A stretch of 64,000 nt of DNA from Paenibacillus taihuensis (GTDB lineage Bacteria; Bacillota; Bacilli; Paenibacillales; Paenibacillaceae): positions 1 to 64,000 of the forward strand of contig NZ_QTTN01000031.1 in the NCBI RefSeq assembly GCF_003386535.1. The letters run 5' to 3'. Position numbers and translations under genes: made by a program. Of this stretch, positions 43,955 to 52,598 are shown one piece after another. Position 1 is the first letter of the stretch, and each line of letters starts with the position of its first letter. The notes below the pieces were generated by a model, which saw only the letters and a program-made list of their open reading frames with translations, made no database searches and was not told the DNA's origin.

Positions 43955-43987
43955 ACGACTGCCGGTGTTGACGGCAGTCGTTTTTTT
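43955..43987 (+). terminator. Rho-independent terminator after the epoxide hydrolase gene
   Basis: ACGACTGCCG...CGGCAGTCGT followed by a T-run. Confidence 0.93.
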
Positions 43988-44084
43988 GTCTGAGCCTGCA
44001 TTCAGCGGACTTGCTTAACGGAATATGTTGAGTATCGAAAGCGAAGAATAGGAAGTGTATTTTACCGGAAATGTAGGTGTAAGC

Positions 44085-45527
44085 GTGTGGTATATAAACC
44101 GTAACGATGCAAAACCCATATGGCAACAAATGCTGGACCAAGCCATCAGCCAAATTTCCAGCGGTAATTGGCAACCGGGACAGTTATTGCTTCCTTCTCG
44201 AGAACTAGCGCAGCAGTTAGGCGTTTCGCGCTCCACGATACAGATCGTATACGAAGAATTGAAAGCACGCGGCTACATCTATACCTCAAGGAGAGGAGGT
44301 ACAAGGGTAAGCCGAGGGATGAAATGCATAGATGGCAATCCCGATCTTCAACAGAAACAAGGTCCGCTGCTGCCTTCATTACCGTTCTTGGATGCATCTG
44401 TCGATCATCTGAAGGAATGGCTTAAAGGTGAAGATGCTAATCATGTCACCATTGATTTCAGCCCGCACGAGCCTTACGTAGATACGATCTTTCTTAAGAC
44501 TTGGAAACAAGCTTACCTACATGTCTCCTCTTCCATGAATCCATGCGACTGGGCATATGGAAATAACAGTTATGGATATATGCCGTTACGTGAACAAGTT
44601 CAGCGATACCTGTCAATCGAACGGGGAATTAATGTTCAGACGGAACAGATCCTGCTAACCTCTGGTGCACACCAAACCCTCCAACTAATCGCGCAAGGTT
44701 TGCTGACGGAAGGCGACATGGTCACCGTCGAAGATCCGGGATTCCCGGCATCATGGTTGGTCATGAGAGACCGGCGTATGAATGTCGTGCCGATCCCGGT
44801 CGATGAATTTGGTCTGGTCGTTGATCGCATCCCTCAGGAATCCAAATTAACGTTTGTAACACCTTCACACCAATGTGCAGTCGGTGCCGTACTATCGGAG
44901 CCAAGGAGGCAGCAGCTGATTGAATGGGCTGTTAAGAATCACAGCTGGATCGTAGAGGACGACTATGACGGTGAATATCGTTATCGCGGAGAACCGCTGC
45001 CGCCCCTGTTTAGCCAAGCATCAAAAAACACCTTGTATATGATCAGCTTCTCCAAAATGATCGCTCCTGGTATCCGTCTATCCGCATTAGTCGGATCAAC
45101 AGAGGCAATCGCGCAGCTTGCGCGAGTTCAGGAGCTGCTTTACCGTCATGTACCCATAATGGAAGCAGTGACACTGACCCGTTTCATTGAGCAGGGTCAT
45201 TTTATTAGGCATTTGAGAAGAGTGCGAAACCTATATAGACGCCGTCACGAATGCATGTATAAAGCCATTCTTGCAAATGGATTAACCAACCGGTTTACTT
45301 TATCTGAAATTGAGACGGGATCGCATCTACTTCTGGAAGCTGAGCCTTCATTTGATGAAGCTTTCTTCACCTCAATCCTGCTGAAGCGGGGGATTCGTGT
45401 TTATCCTCTTAGCCTATATGGTTTGGAGAGTACCAGAAGGGGGTGGGTGCTTGGATTTGCAAAAGTGGATGAGAAGGCGATTGAAGAGGGAATCGCTGTC
45501 CTGGCCGAGGTTTTGTTGAATTCATAG
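44085..45527 (+). CDS. MocR/PdxR-type GntR regulator with aminotransferase domain
   Basis: A 480-residue regulator. The N-terminal winged helix (about 5-75) contains LPSRELAQQLGVSRSTIQI. A fold-type-I aminotransferase domain follows, with the PLP-binding Lys324 in ISFSKMIAPGIRLS and the upstream Asp in EDDYDGEYRY. MocR proteins sense PLP or amino compounds and regulate nearby genes. The first GTG at 44055 has no spaced ribosome site; the GTG at 44085 behind GTAGGTG is chosen, with moderate certainty. Possible targets: the adjacent epoxide hydrolase or DinB genes. Confidence 0.87.
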   Translation: MWYINRNDAKPIWQQMLDQAISQISSGNWQPGQLLLPSRELAQQLGVSRSTIQIVYEELKARGYIYTSRRGGTRVSRGMKCIDGNPDLQQKQGPLLPSLPFLDASVDHLKEWLKGEDANHVTIDFSPHEPYVDTIFLKTWKQAYLHVSSSMNPCDWAYGNNSYGYMPLREQVQRYLSIERGINVQTEQILLTSGAHQTLQLIAQGLLTEGDMVTVEDPGFPASWLVMRDRRMNVVPIPVDEFGLVVDRIPQESKLTFVTPSHQCAVGAVLSEPRRQQLIEWAVKNHSWIVEDDYDGEYRYRGEPLPPLFSQASKNTLYMISFSKMIAPGIRLSALVGSTEAIAQLARVQELLYRHVPIMEAVTLTRFIEQGHFIRHLRRVRNLYRRRHECMYKAILANGLTNRFTLSEIETGSHLLLEAEPSFDEAFFTSILLKRGIRVYPLSLYGLESTRRGWVLGFAKVDEKAIEEGIAVLAEVLLNS

Positions 45528-45672
45528 TCTGCCATCTCTAGATATCATTCGGTATGGACTGTTCTGAAATATTAGCTTTGGATGTGTACGAGCACTCCAT
45601 TTGTTGCTATAGTACGAGTGTGGCAGATTTGCTGCTAGGCTTTGGCCGGCCAGACTAAATCATTCAATAGAC

Positions 45673-45704
45673 CGTGGCCCGTATTCGTCGGGCCATGTTT
45701 TTTT
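45673..45704 (+). terminator. Terminator after the MocR-type gene
   Basis: CGTGGCCCG...CGGGCCATG followed by TTTTTTT. It lies 22 bases before the DinB start. Confidence 0.88.
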
Positions 45705-45725
45705 AGCCTGATTTGGAGGTGCGCA

Positions 45726-46241
45726 ATGAGCGAGGATTTCGTTTGGAGAGTATTTGACAAACATATGAATCAATTGATTCGTCTATTCAAGAAGTGTCCG
45801 CCTGAACAACGAAGAGTCATTCCGGATGGCTTTCATAATAATGTCCATTGGCATTTGGGACATGTTCTTTACATTACCCAACATGAAGTACTCGGTCTAT
45901 CTGAGCGGCCGCTTGTTCTTCCGGAAAGCTATGAAGACTTTTTTGCATTTGGAACAAAACCAGCAGATTGGAAAGAAGATCCACCGGAGTGGGATCTGCT
46001 AATTGCGCAATTGAAGGAACTTCGCCATTATATCCATGAATCGCTCGAGCATAGATTGACTGAACCTGTGGGGGAAAACTTTCTACGCGCTCGAGATATA
46101 AGCGAGCTCGTATCCTTGACTTCGCTGCATTTATCCTACCACCAAGGAGTTGTGTACGGCATGTTGAAATCGATGAATATGAACACCAACGAGGAGGAGC
46201 AGGTCACTCCGTCTACTGGAAGCTTTCTGGAAGAACGTTAA
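45726..46241 (+). CDS. DinB-family putative metal-dependent protein, copy 2
   Basis: A 171-residue four-helix-bundle protein, paralog of 36635. His blocks are VHWHLGHVLYITQHEVLGL and TSLHLSYHQGVVYGML. After residue 150 it has about 20 residues absent from copy 1 (NTNEEEQVTPSTGSFLEER). The last part, SFLEER, reads in frame through the stop into an MsrA remnant, so the tail may derive from that gene. An ORF from 45642 crosses the terminator; the ATG at 45726 follows TTTGGAGG. Confidence 0.82.
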   Translation: MSEDFVWRVFDKHMNQLIRLFKKCPPEQRRVIPDGFHNNVHWHLGHVLYITQHEVLGLSERPLVLPESYEDFFAFGTKPADWKEDPPEWDLLIAQLKELRHYIHESLEHRLTEPVGENFLRARDISELVSLTSLHLSYHQGVVYGMLKSMNMNTNEEEQVTPSTGSFLEER

Positions 46242-46400
46242 TCCTACTATAAACCGGTGGTAACGAAGATTGCCGAAGCAACACCTTTCTACAAAGCAGA
46301 AGAAGAACACCAAAATTATTACAGCAGTATCCGAGTAGCCAAACGGAAAGCTCGCCAGCAGTGCTTCATATCAAGATATTCGGGCGTGTATACCTCTTGA
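46218..46400 (+). pseudogene. MsrA C-terminal remnant
   Basis: In frame with the end of the DinB gene, past its TAA, the sequence reads [20 protein letters not shown] then EHQNYY. This matches [24 protein letters not shown]-type ends of MsrA (compare msrA at 34507). The following 25 codons are unrelated and end in TGA at 46398. The catalytic GCFW part is missing. The rest of the interval to 46590 shows no gene; only a GGAGCGCTCC palindrome near 46540 stands out. Confidence 0.75.
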
Positions 46401-46590
46401 GATCAATGGCTCGAGCAAGGATTGCCTGCCTTAATCGCACTTGTGCTCGTACTAGTCCAGTAGATTACGCCTCGCGTGCTTTTCTGTCCAAATTTCCAAG
46501 CTCCAGTCCAAAAATCGTAGTTCTGTCTCAAATGTTTTGGAGCGCTCCTTCTTATACTCTTCGTAGCAAAAGATGAAGGGATGTGGATTG

Positions 46591-49500
46591 ATGAGACGAA
46601 AGGTTTCAGTATTGGGGCTTGTGCTGGCCATGCTTATGGGCATGGTGTTCACATGGGCACCAAGACAGGCTGCAGCAGCAGGCAGTACGTACTACGTCGA
46701 TGCAGCGAGCGGGAATGACATGACAGGCAACGGCAGTACCGGCAGTCCATGGAAAACGATCAGCAAAGCGGCTAGCGTCGCCATCGCCGGCGACACGGTC
46801 AAGATCCGGTCGGGTGTGTACCGCGAGACGGTAAAGCCGTCGAATTCGGGCACGGCCGGCAATCCGATTACGTTCATGCCGGATACGGGAGCCACCGTTA
46901 CGGTGAGCGGAGCAGATCCGATCACAGGCACATGGACGGTGCACTCCGGAAGCATCTACAAAACAAGCGCGAACCTGCAGATGGGCGATTATCTCGATTC
47001 AGTCTATGTGGACGGCGTCGCGAACAATTTGGCACGCTCGCCGAATACCGACGTTGGCAATCTGTACGATCCTAATCTGTACCTCGCGAAATTCCCGGAT
47101 ACGAATCGCAATACGCTCGTCGATACGACGAATCTGACTCAGCCGGACGGGTATTGGGACAATGCCGCGCTCTTCATCGAAGATTCAGGGGCTTGGAACT
47201 TCAGCAGCGCGCTCGGCACAACCTACACGCAAGGCCACTTGAATTTGAAAACCTCTCAATCCGCGTACAATTTGAAGCTCTCCTCCTACGACAACACGCT
47301 TAAGCTGATCGGCGCAGACGGCTCCGTCCTTGGCAGCGCGAATGTGACCGTCACGCCGAACACGACCTACAATCTGAAAGTGGCCGCATCCGGCAGTACC
47401 CTTAACGTCTATTTGAACAACGGCGCAACGCCGGTCATTACGGCGACCAATTCTGCGCTGAAAGAAGGCTCGTTCGGCCTCGGCGTTGAATCCAGCACCG
47501 GCACGACGGCCGCAACCGCAACGTTTACGAACGTGAACGCCACGATTACGAGCCAGAATCCGAACCAAGCGACCGGCCGTTATGCGCCTAACTTTACGAG
47601 CAACATTAAAGGCTGGAGCCACGGCGAGGAGGCCGGCTACTGGAAAGGCGACGGCGCGACATTGACCGGCTATACCCAGCCGCAGACGAACAGCGGATCG
47701 ACGTGGTATTATTCCACGACAACCGCGAAGGATTTCACCTACTCGGCGGACGTCAAGATTACCAGCGCGTCTGGCGGAATGGTCTATCTGCAGTTCCGCA
47801 AGGAAGAATCACCAGGGAGTGTCATCGACCTTGCCGACTGGGGCTTAGGCACGCCGGAATATTACATCATGGGCAAGTTGGCCGCGCTGGACTATCCAGG
47901 CGAATGGTACTACGACAAAGCTTCCGGAACCTTGTACATGCGCACAACGACAAGCGATAGTCCGGCAGGCCACGCGGTCGAGGCGAAAGCCAGAAATCTC
48001 GCTTTTGACCTGACGGGCAAGAACTACATTACCGTCTCCGGCGTGAACCTGTTTGCCGCGACGATCGATATGACGGACGGCTCGAATGACGTCATTGACG
48101 GCATTCATGCCAAATATCTGTCCGAGTACAACAAAGCCGTCTCGTATTCCACGGGCATATGCCTGTGCGGTACGAACGACACGCTGAAGAACAGCGAGCT
48201 GCAGTATTCATCCGGAGCGCTCGTGACGATCTCGGGATCGAACAACAAGCTCTTCAACAATCTGATCCATGACGGCACTTATGGTCCGATCGTGTTCAAT
48301 TCCGCGGTTGAGATTCTCGGCATCGGCCATCTCATCAGCAATAACGAAGTCTATCATGCCGGCCGTTCGCTCATCGGCGGCGAGTTCTATGCGAGCGTTA
48401 TTCAGTATAACAACTTCCATGACGCGAACTATTTTGCGACGGATACCGGACTTCTGTATACCGCGCACAACGGACTCGGCAACTCGGAGATCCACAACAA
48501 TTACTGGCATGGAAGCGGGTATCGGTACAACGGTCCGAACGGCACGCGCGGCGATTGGGTCGGCGGCGTATATCTGGATGAACACACGACGGATGCGCTC
48601 GTCTACAAGAACGTTTCGTGGAGCTTGCCGTGGCACAACATCATCGCGAACCATCTGTCGGGCAATGTACAGATCTATAACAACACGACCTATAATACAT
48701 CCGATATTTATGTATCTTCACCGACGTACGGTCTGGAAGCGTACAAAGACCGCATTGTGAACAACATCGCGCTCGACGCGCTCGATACAGGCGCATCCAC
48801 GATCGGCGCGACGTTCTCGAACAATCTGACATCAGGAACTCCGAACTATGTGAACGCATCCGGAAATGATTTTCATCTGCAAACTTGGGCAATTGCCAGC
48901 AACGCGCTTGATTATCAGAGCGACAATCACTATTCCGCTACGACGGGCTCCTATTATCAGGTTCGGTTCAATGGCACGCAGATTAAGCTCTATTCGGAGA
49001 AAGACACGGTAATGGGCATCGTCGGCGTCTCGATTGACGGCGGTACGGAAACGATGGTCGATACGTATTCGGCGACGCATACGGGCAATACGCTTGTATA
49101 CACGAGTCCGACATTGTCGGCAGGACAGCATACGATGAAGGTGCGGGTGACAGGGACGAAGAATGCAAGCGCCTCGTACTTCTGGCATGTCGCAGACCGG
49201 GTAGACATCATCTCCGGTTCCGGCACGACAACCGTGAATGACAGCGTCGTCGGCACCGGTAACAACCAGTTCGAGTTTGTCGGCGGTTCGAATGCCATCG
49301 ATTACGGCACGCCGATCCGCGGCATTACGACGGGGTATGTCGGAACAGCGCCGGATGCAGGCGCCTATGAGTCGGGAGGAGCAGACTGGACGGCAGGCGT
49401 AAACTTCGCCAGTCCGCCAAATCCAACCTATCAGCTCGTCGATACGGATTTCAAGAATTTGCTTACGAACGGCCGCTTGGACCTTAACCGGATGAAGCAG

Positions 49501-51624
49501 CCGAACATCGACAGCCTCTATGGCTGGACGAAGACGAATTCGCAGACGGCACAACCGGCATTCGACTATTCCGGGCAAAAGGTTTCCTCGCGCTGGCAGT
49601 GGGAGACGGGAATAAGCTTGGGAACTGGCGCGGATGGCATTGAGCAGACGATTACAGGCCTTACGCCGAACACGACGTATGAGCTGCGCGGCTTCATCAG
49701 GGCCGGGGCATCCGGGCAAACGGTGCGGCTTGGCGTGAAGAACTATGGCGGAACGGATACGTATCAGGAGAATACGACGACGGACTGGACGGAGAAAGTC
49801 TTCACGTTCACGACCGGTGCGGCGAGTACGAGCGCGACCATCTACGGCTATAAGCCAACGACCGGCGGCTATGGTTTCGTGGATGATCTCTCCGTCACGG
49901 TGGTTACGGCAGGTACAGGAGGCAGTGACACAACCGCTCCGAGCGCGCCCTCGGGCCTAACGGTTACTTCGGTCACCGATACAAGCGCATCCTTATCTTG
50001 GACGGCATCGACAGATAACGTCGGGGTTACCGGCTACAAAGTGTACCGGGGCGGAACCGAGGTCGGAACGGCAACAGGCACGAGTTATACCGACAGCGGA
50101 CTGACGGCGAGCACGAGCTACACGTATACGGTCAAAGCTTACGATGCCGCAAGCAATCTGTCGGCTGCGAGCAATTCGGCTAATGCGACTACGACTGCAG
50201 GATCTGGCGGCGGAGGCGGATATTCGGAGAATTTCGAGAGCACGACGATTGGGCAGATGCCTTCGGGCTGGACGGTTAATGCGCCGGGAGGTTCGGCATC
50301 GGTGCAGCAAGTTGCGGACGGTTCCGCCACCACGAATCACGCGCTCACCTTGACTCAGTCCTCGGGCTCCTATGGGGTGGCAGATGTTTCGGCGACGAAA
50401 TTGTTCACTGCCGCAACCGGAACGGTCACGGTGGATACCCGGATGCAGGCGAATCAGACGAACGCGCTCATCACCGGTCCGGTACTGTTGAACAGCAGCG
50501 GAACGCCGATTGTTCAGATCGCATTCCGCGATGACGGCAAGATTGGCTACGTCAACTCGAGCATCGCTTGGACGGACACGTCGGTCTCCTATGCAGCCAA
50601 TCAATGGTACGACGTGCATCTGGTCGTGAACCTGACGGCAGGCACGTTCAACCTCAGCATCAACGGAACGGCTGTTTTGACGAATGAGCCCGTGATGGCT
50701 TCTTCGGCTAATCTGGCGAAGATTCAGTTCGCAACGAACATGTGGTATTCAGGCACGGCTTCATTCGATAATATTTCAGTCGGCACAGGGGATACGCAGG
50801 CGCCGACCGCTCCGACCGGGCTCGCTGCAGCATCGGTTACGGATACGACGGCATCCCTGACTTGGACGGCATCGACGGATAATGTAGGCGTGACCGGCTA
50901 CAAAATCTATCGGGACGGAACAGAGGTTGGCACAGCTTCCGGAACGAGCTACACCGATACGGGACTAACGGCTAACACGACCTATACGTACACGGTCAAG
51001 GCGTACGACGCCGCGGCGAATCTATCTGCCGCGAGCGGCTCTGCACAAGCGAAGACTGCCATCTATGCAGAAGCATTCGAAGGCACGACGGTCGGGCAGA
51101 TGCCGTCCGGATGGAACGTGAGCGCGCCGGGAGGCTCGGCTTCTGTGCAGCAGGTCGCGGATGGCGCGGCAACGACGAACCATGCGCTCACCCTTACGCA
51201 AACTAGCTACGGTACGGCGGATGTCACCGCATTCAAGTCCATAACCGCGGCCACCGGCACGGTTACCGTGGATACGCGCATGCTTGCGAATCAAACGACG
51301 GCATTGATTACGGGGCCTGTCCTCATCAATGGCAGCGGCGCGAACGTGGTGCAGATTGCCTTCCGCGATAATGGGAAGATCGGCTACGTGAACTCCAGCA
51401 TGGCGTGGACGGATACCTCCGTCACTTACGCGGCGAATCAGTGGTACGATGTTCATCTTGTCGTGAATCTGGCGGCAGGCACATTCACGCTCTCGATTAA
51501 CGGTACGGCTGTATTGACTAACGCGCCAGTCATGACGTCTTCAACGAATATTGCGAAGATCCAGTTCGCGACGAACATGTGGTATCCAGGCTCGGCTTCG
51601 TTCGACCGAATCCAGATCGGTTAA
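46591..51624 (+). CDS. Very large secreted beta-helix protein with FN3 and repeated C-terminal modules
   Basis: A 1677-residue exported protein, probably a polysaccharide lyase or glycanase-like enzyme. Signal peptide 1-30 (ending AAAA). A DUF1565-type opening YVDAASGNDMTGNGSTGSPW starts a right-handed beta-helix. The helix is interrupted by a jelly-roll insert (about 199-320) and resumes about 470-740 with runs such as NNEVYHAGRSLIGG and NSEIHNNYWHGSGYR. Then beta-sandwich modules (about 770-1100), then two copies of FN3 plus a C-terminal concanavalin-like domain (about 1116-1400 and 1402-1677). No S-layer or sortase motif. The catalytic residues and substrate are not evident. The ATG at 46591 begins the signal peptide. 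Confidence 0.85.
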   Translation: MRRKVSVLGLVLAMLMGMVFTWAPRQAAAAGSTYYVDAASGNDMTGNGSTGSPWKTISKAASVAIAGDTVKIRSGVYRETVKPSNSGTAGNPITFMPDTGATVTVSGADPITGTWTVHSGSIYKTSANLQMGDYLDSVYVDGVANNLARSPNTDVGNLYDPNLYLAKFPDTNRNTLVDTTNLTQPDGYWDNAALFIEDSGAWNFSSALGTTYTQGHLNLKTSQSAYNLKLSSYDNTLKLIGADGSVLGSANVTVTPNTTYNLKVAASGSTLNVYLNNGATPVITATNSALKEGSFGLGVESSTGTTAATATFTNVNATITSQNPNQATGRYAPNFTSNIKGWSHGEEAGYWKGDGATLTGYTQPQTNSGSTWYYSTTTAKDFTYSADVKITSASGGMVYLQFRKEESPGSVIDLADWGLGTPEYYIMGKLAALDYPGEWYYDKASGTLYMRTTTSDSPAGHAVEAKARNLAFDLTGKNYITVSGVNLFAATIDMTDGSNDVIDGIHAKYLSEYNKAVSYSTGICLCGTNDTLKNSELQYSSGALVTISGSNNKLFNNLIHDGTYGPIVFNSAVEILGIGHLISNNEVYHAGRSLIGGEFYASVIQYNNFHDANYFATDTGLLYTAHNGLGNSEIHNNYWHGSGYRYNGPNGTRGDWVGGVYLDEHTTDALVYKNVSWSLPWHNIIANHLSGNVQIYNNTTYNTSDIYVSSPTYGLEAYKDRIVNNIALDALDTGASTIGATFSNNLTSGTPNYVNASGNDFHLQTWAIASNALDYQSDNHYSATTGSYYQVRFNGTQIKLYSEKDTVMGIVGVSIDGGTETMVDTYSATHTGNTLVYTSPTLSAGQHTMKVRVTGTKNASASYFWHVADRVDIISGSGTTTVNDSVVGTGNNQFEFVGGSNAIDYGTPIRGITTGYVGTAPDAGAYESGGADWTAGVNFASPPNPTYQLVDTDFKNLLTNGRLDLNRMKQPNIDSLYGWTKTNSQTAQPAFDYSGQKVSSRWQWETGISLGTGADGIEQTITGLTPNTTYELRGFIRAGASGQTVRLGVKNYGGTDTYQENTTTDWTEKVFTFTTGAASTSATIYGYKPTTGGYGFVDDLSVTVVTAGTGGSDTTAPSAPSGLTVTSVTDTSASLSWTASTDNVGVTGYKVYRGGTEVGTATGTSYTDSGLTASTSYTYTVKAYDAASNLSAASNSANATTTAGSGGGGGYSENFESTTIGQMPSGWTVNAPGGSASVQQVADGSATTNHALTLTQSSGSYGVADVSATKLFTAATGTVTVDTRMQANQTNALITGPVLLNSSGTPIVQIAFRDDGKIGYVNSSIAWTDTSVSYAANQWYDVHLVVNLTAGTFNLSINGTAVLTNEPVMASSANLAKIQFATNMWYSGTASFDNISVGTGDTQAPTAPTGLAAASVTDTTASLTWTASTDNVGVTGYKIYRDGTEVGTASGTSYTDTGLTANTTYTYTVKAYDAAANLSAASGSAQAKTAIYAEAFEGTTVGQMPSGWNVSAPGGSASVQQVADGAATTNHALTLTQTSYGTADVTAFKSITAATGTVTVDTRMLANQTTALITGPVLINGSGANVVQIAFRDNGKIGYVNSSMAWTDTSVTYAANQWYDVHLVVNLAAGTFTLSINGTAVLTNAPVMTSSTNIAKIQFATNMWYPGSASFDRIQIG
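49930..51621 (+). repeat. Two long tandem modules (FN3 plus beta-sandwich) within the secreted protein
   Basis: Unit 1 spans about 49930-50787 and unit 2 about 50788-51621. Both begin with SVTDT-x-ASL-x-WTASTDNVGVT and continue with QMPSGW, PGGSASVQQVADG, LTLTQ and QFATNMWY at matching places. The high similarity implies recent duplication. Confidence 0.85.
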
Positions 51625-51627
51625 AGT

Positions 51628-51655
51628 AGAAGAGAGAAGAGAGAAGAGAGAAGAG
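51628..51655 (+). repeat. Heptanucleotide tandem repeat (AGAAGAG, four units)
   Basis: Four tandem copies between the stop codon and the terminator stem. Purine-only on this strand. Confidence 0.75.
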
Positions 51656-51688
51656 AACCTCGATGCGCATGCATCGAGGTTCTCTTTG
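51651..51688. terminator. Strong terminator after the beta-helix protein gene
   Basis: AAGAGAACCTCGATGC and GCATCGAGGTTCTCTT form a perfect 16-bp stem with loop GCAT, followed by TG. It lies between two convergent genes. Confidence 0.88.
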
Positions 51689-51704
51689 TAAGGAACAAGC
51701 GGTC

Positions 51705-52442
51705 TTATGCTTTCAAAGGAAGCTGTTCTTTCACGGATTTCAATTTGCAGTGAACATGCTCATGCAAATTCATGGCGCCGCGGTGTTTCGATTGATACAG
51801 ACAGCCGTGCTTGCAAGTGTAAACGGGAATCACTCTCTGAGATGGAGGCTGTTCTTCCTTCTGCGTATGATTCATCCATAATGGACTCGTTTGCGTGAAC
51901 CGTTCAAACCGTTTCACTCGTTCTTCAAGCAGCTGAATGTCTAGCCACCCCCGGTCCACCATGCAATATACAAGAGGGTCCACTCCCAAGTCTCTTCTGA
52001 CAACCTCCAGGCATTTGGGCTGGAAGGCATTAATATGAATCAAGAAATTTCTGACGCTCATATTCTTGTTGAACATGGTAGCGGTTTGATACATGCGATG
52101 AGGCAGCGTAGTGATTCGGGTTTCCGGGAGCCATCCTTCGAAGACCATAAAACCGCCTTTCATTTTATTATCAACAGAATAAACAAGCGGCAAGCCGTTC
52201 TCCAGCGGAAGCCGTTTCTTTCGACGCTTGTCCATCTGCTCGTCTGGATAGTCCACCTCGATATGAAGGGAATCCATTTTTACCGACTTCCCTTTCCAAT
52301 CCCACACCTTCACAATTTCCATCCTCGTAGGAATGACATGACGATGATAGAGCATACCCCAGCTATTAAATCCTACAAACGTGTACTTCTGACCAATCTG
52401 AATTCCTTGTGCGACCAATTCCAAATCCTCGTTAAGTAACAT
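51705..52442 (-). CDS. Unrecognised protein with a C2H2-like C-terminal finger
   Basis: A 245-residue protein that I cannot assign. The N-terminal two thirds look like a mixed alpha/beta domain (LVAQGIQIGQKYTFVGFN, YQTATMFNKNMSVRNFLIHI). Near the end, YTCKHGCLYQSKHRGAMNLH and EHVHC give C-x3-C, a 12-residue gap, then His residues spaced like a C2H2 zinc finger. The ORF is open back to 52559, but that start lies in the U-run of the preceding terminator; the ATG at 52442 has AAAAGGCGG in front and is chosen. Function unknown; nucleic-acid binding is possible. Confidence 0.6.
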   Translation of the reverse strand: MLLNEDLELVAQGIQIGQKYTFVGFNSWGMLYHRHVIPTRMEIVKVWDWKGKSVKMDSLHIEVDYPDEQMDKRRKKRLPLENGLPLVYSVDNKMKGGFMVFEGWLPETRITTLPHRMYQTATMFNKNMSVRNFLIHINAFQPKCLEVVRRDLGVDPLVYCMVDRGWLDIQLLEERVKRFERFTQTSPLWMNHTQKEEQPPSQRVIPVYTCKHGCLYQSKHRGAMNLHEHVHCKLKSVKEQLPLKA

Positions 52443-52565
52443 GAAACGCCGCCTTTTAAGTGATTTAGATAAGTACATTGCCATTTTATAAAAATTGGGA
52501 TCGTTTTTGTGTCGAGATTCCCTGTTGGATTCTTTGTATTTTTGTCGACTGGTGGCCATAAATAA

Positions 52566-52594
52566 AGAAGCTTAGCGCGACTCGCTAAGCTTCT
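52566..52594 (-). terminator. Terminator after the anchored binding-protein gene
   Basis: AGAAGCTTAGCG and CGCTAAGCTTCT form a perfect 12-bp stem, followed on the minus strand by TTTATTT. Confidence 0.88.
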
Positions 52595-52598
52595 AGAT

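Noticed and set aside
46540-46549. GGAGCGCTCC palindrome before the beta-helix gene as an operator
   Set aside because: A single 10-base palindrome with no second copy or clear promoter nearby; not enough support.
48832-49719. 295-codon open frame on the minus strand inside the beta-helix protein gene
   Set aside because: Shadow of a GC-rich repetitive coding region; basic, low-complexity translation, no ribosome site, and the plus strand has a clear domain architecture.
52443-52559. Longer N-terminus of the C2H2-like protein
   Set aside because: The start at 52559 lies in the U-run of the upstream terminator and has no ribosome site, though it cannot be fully excluded.
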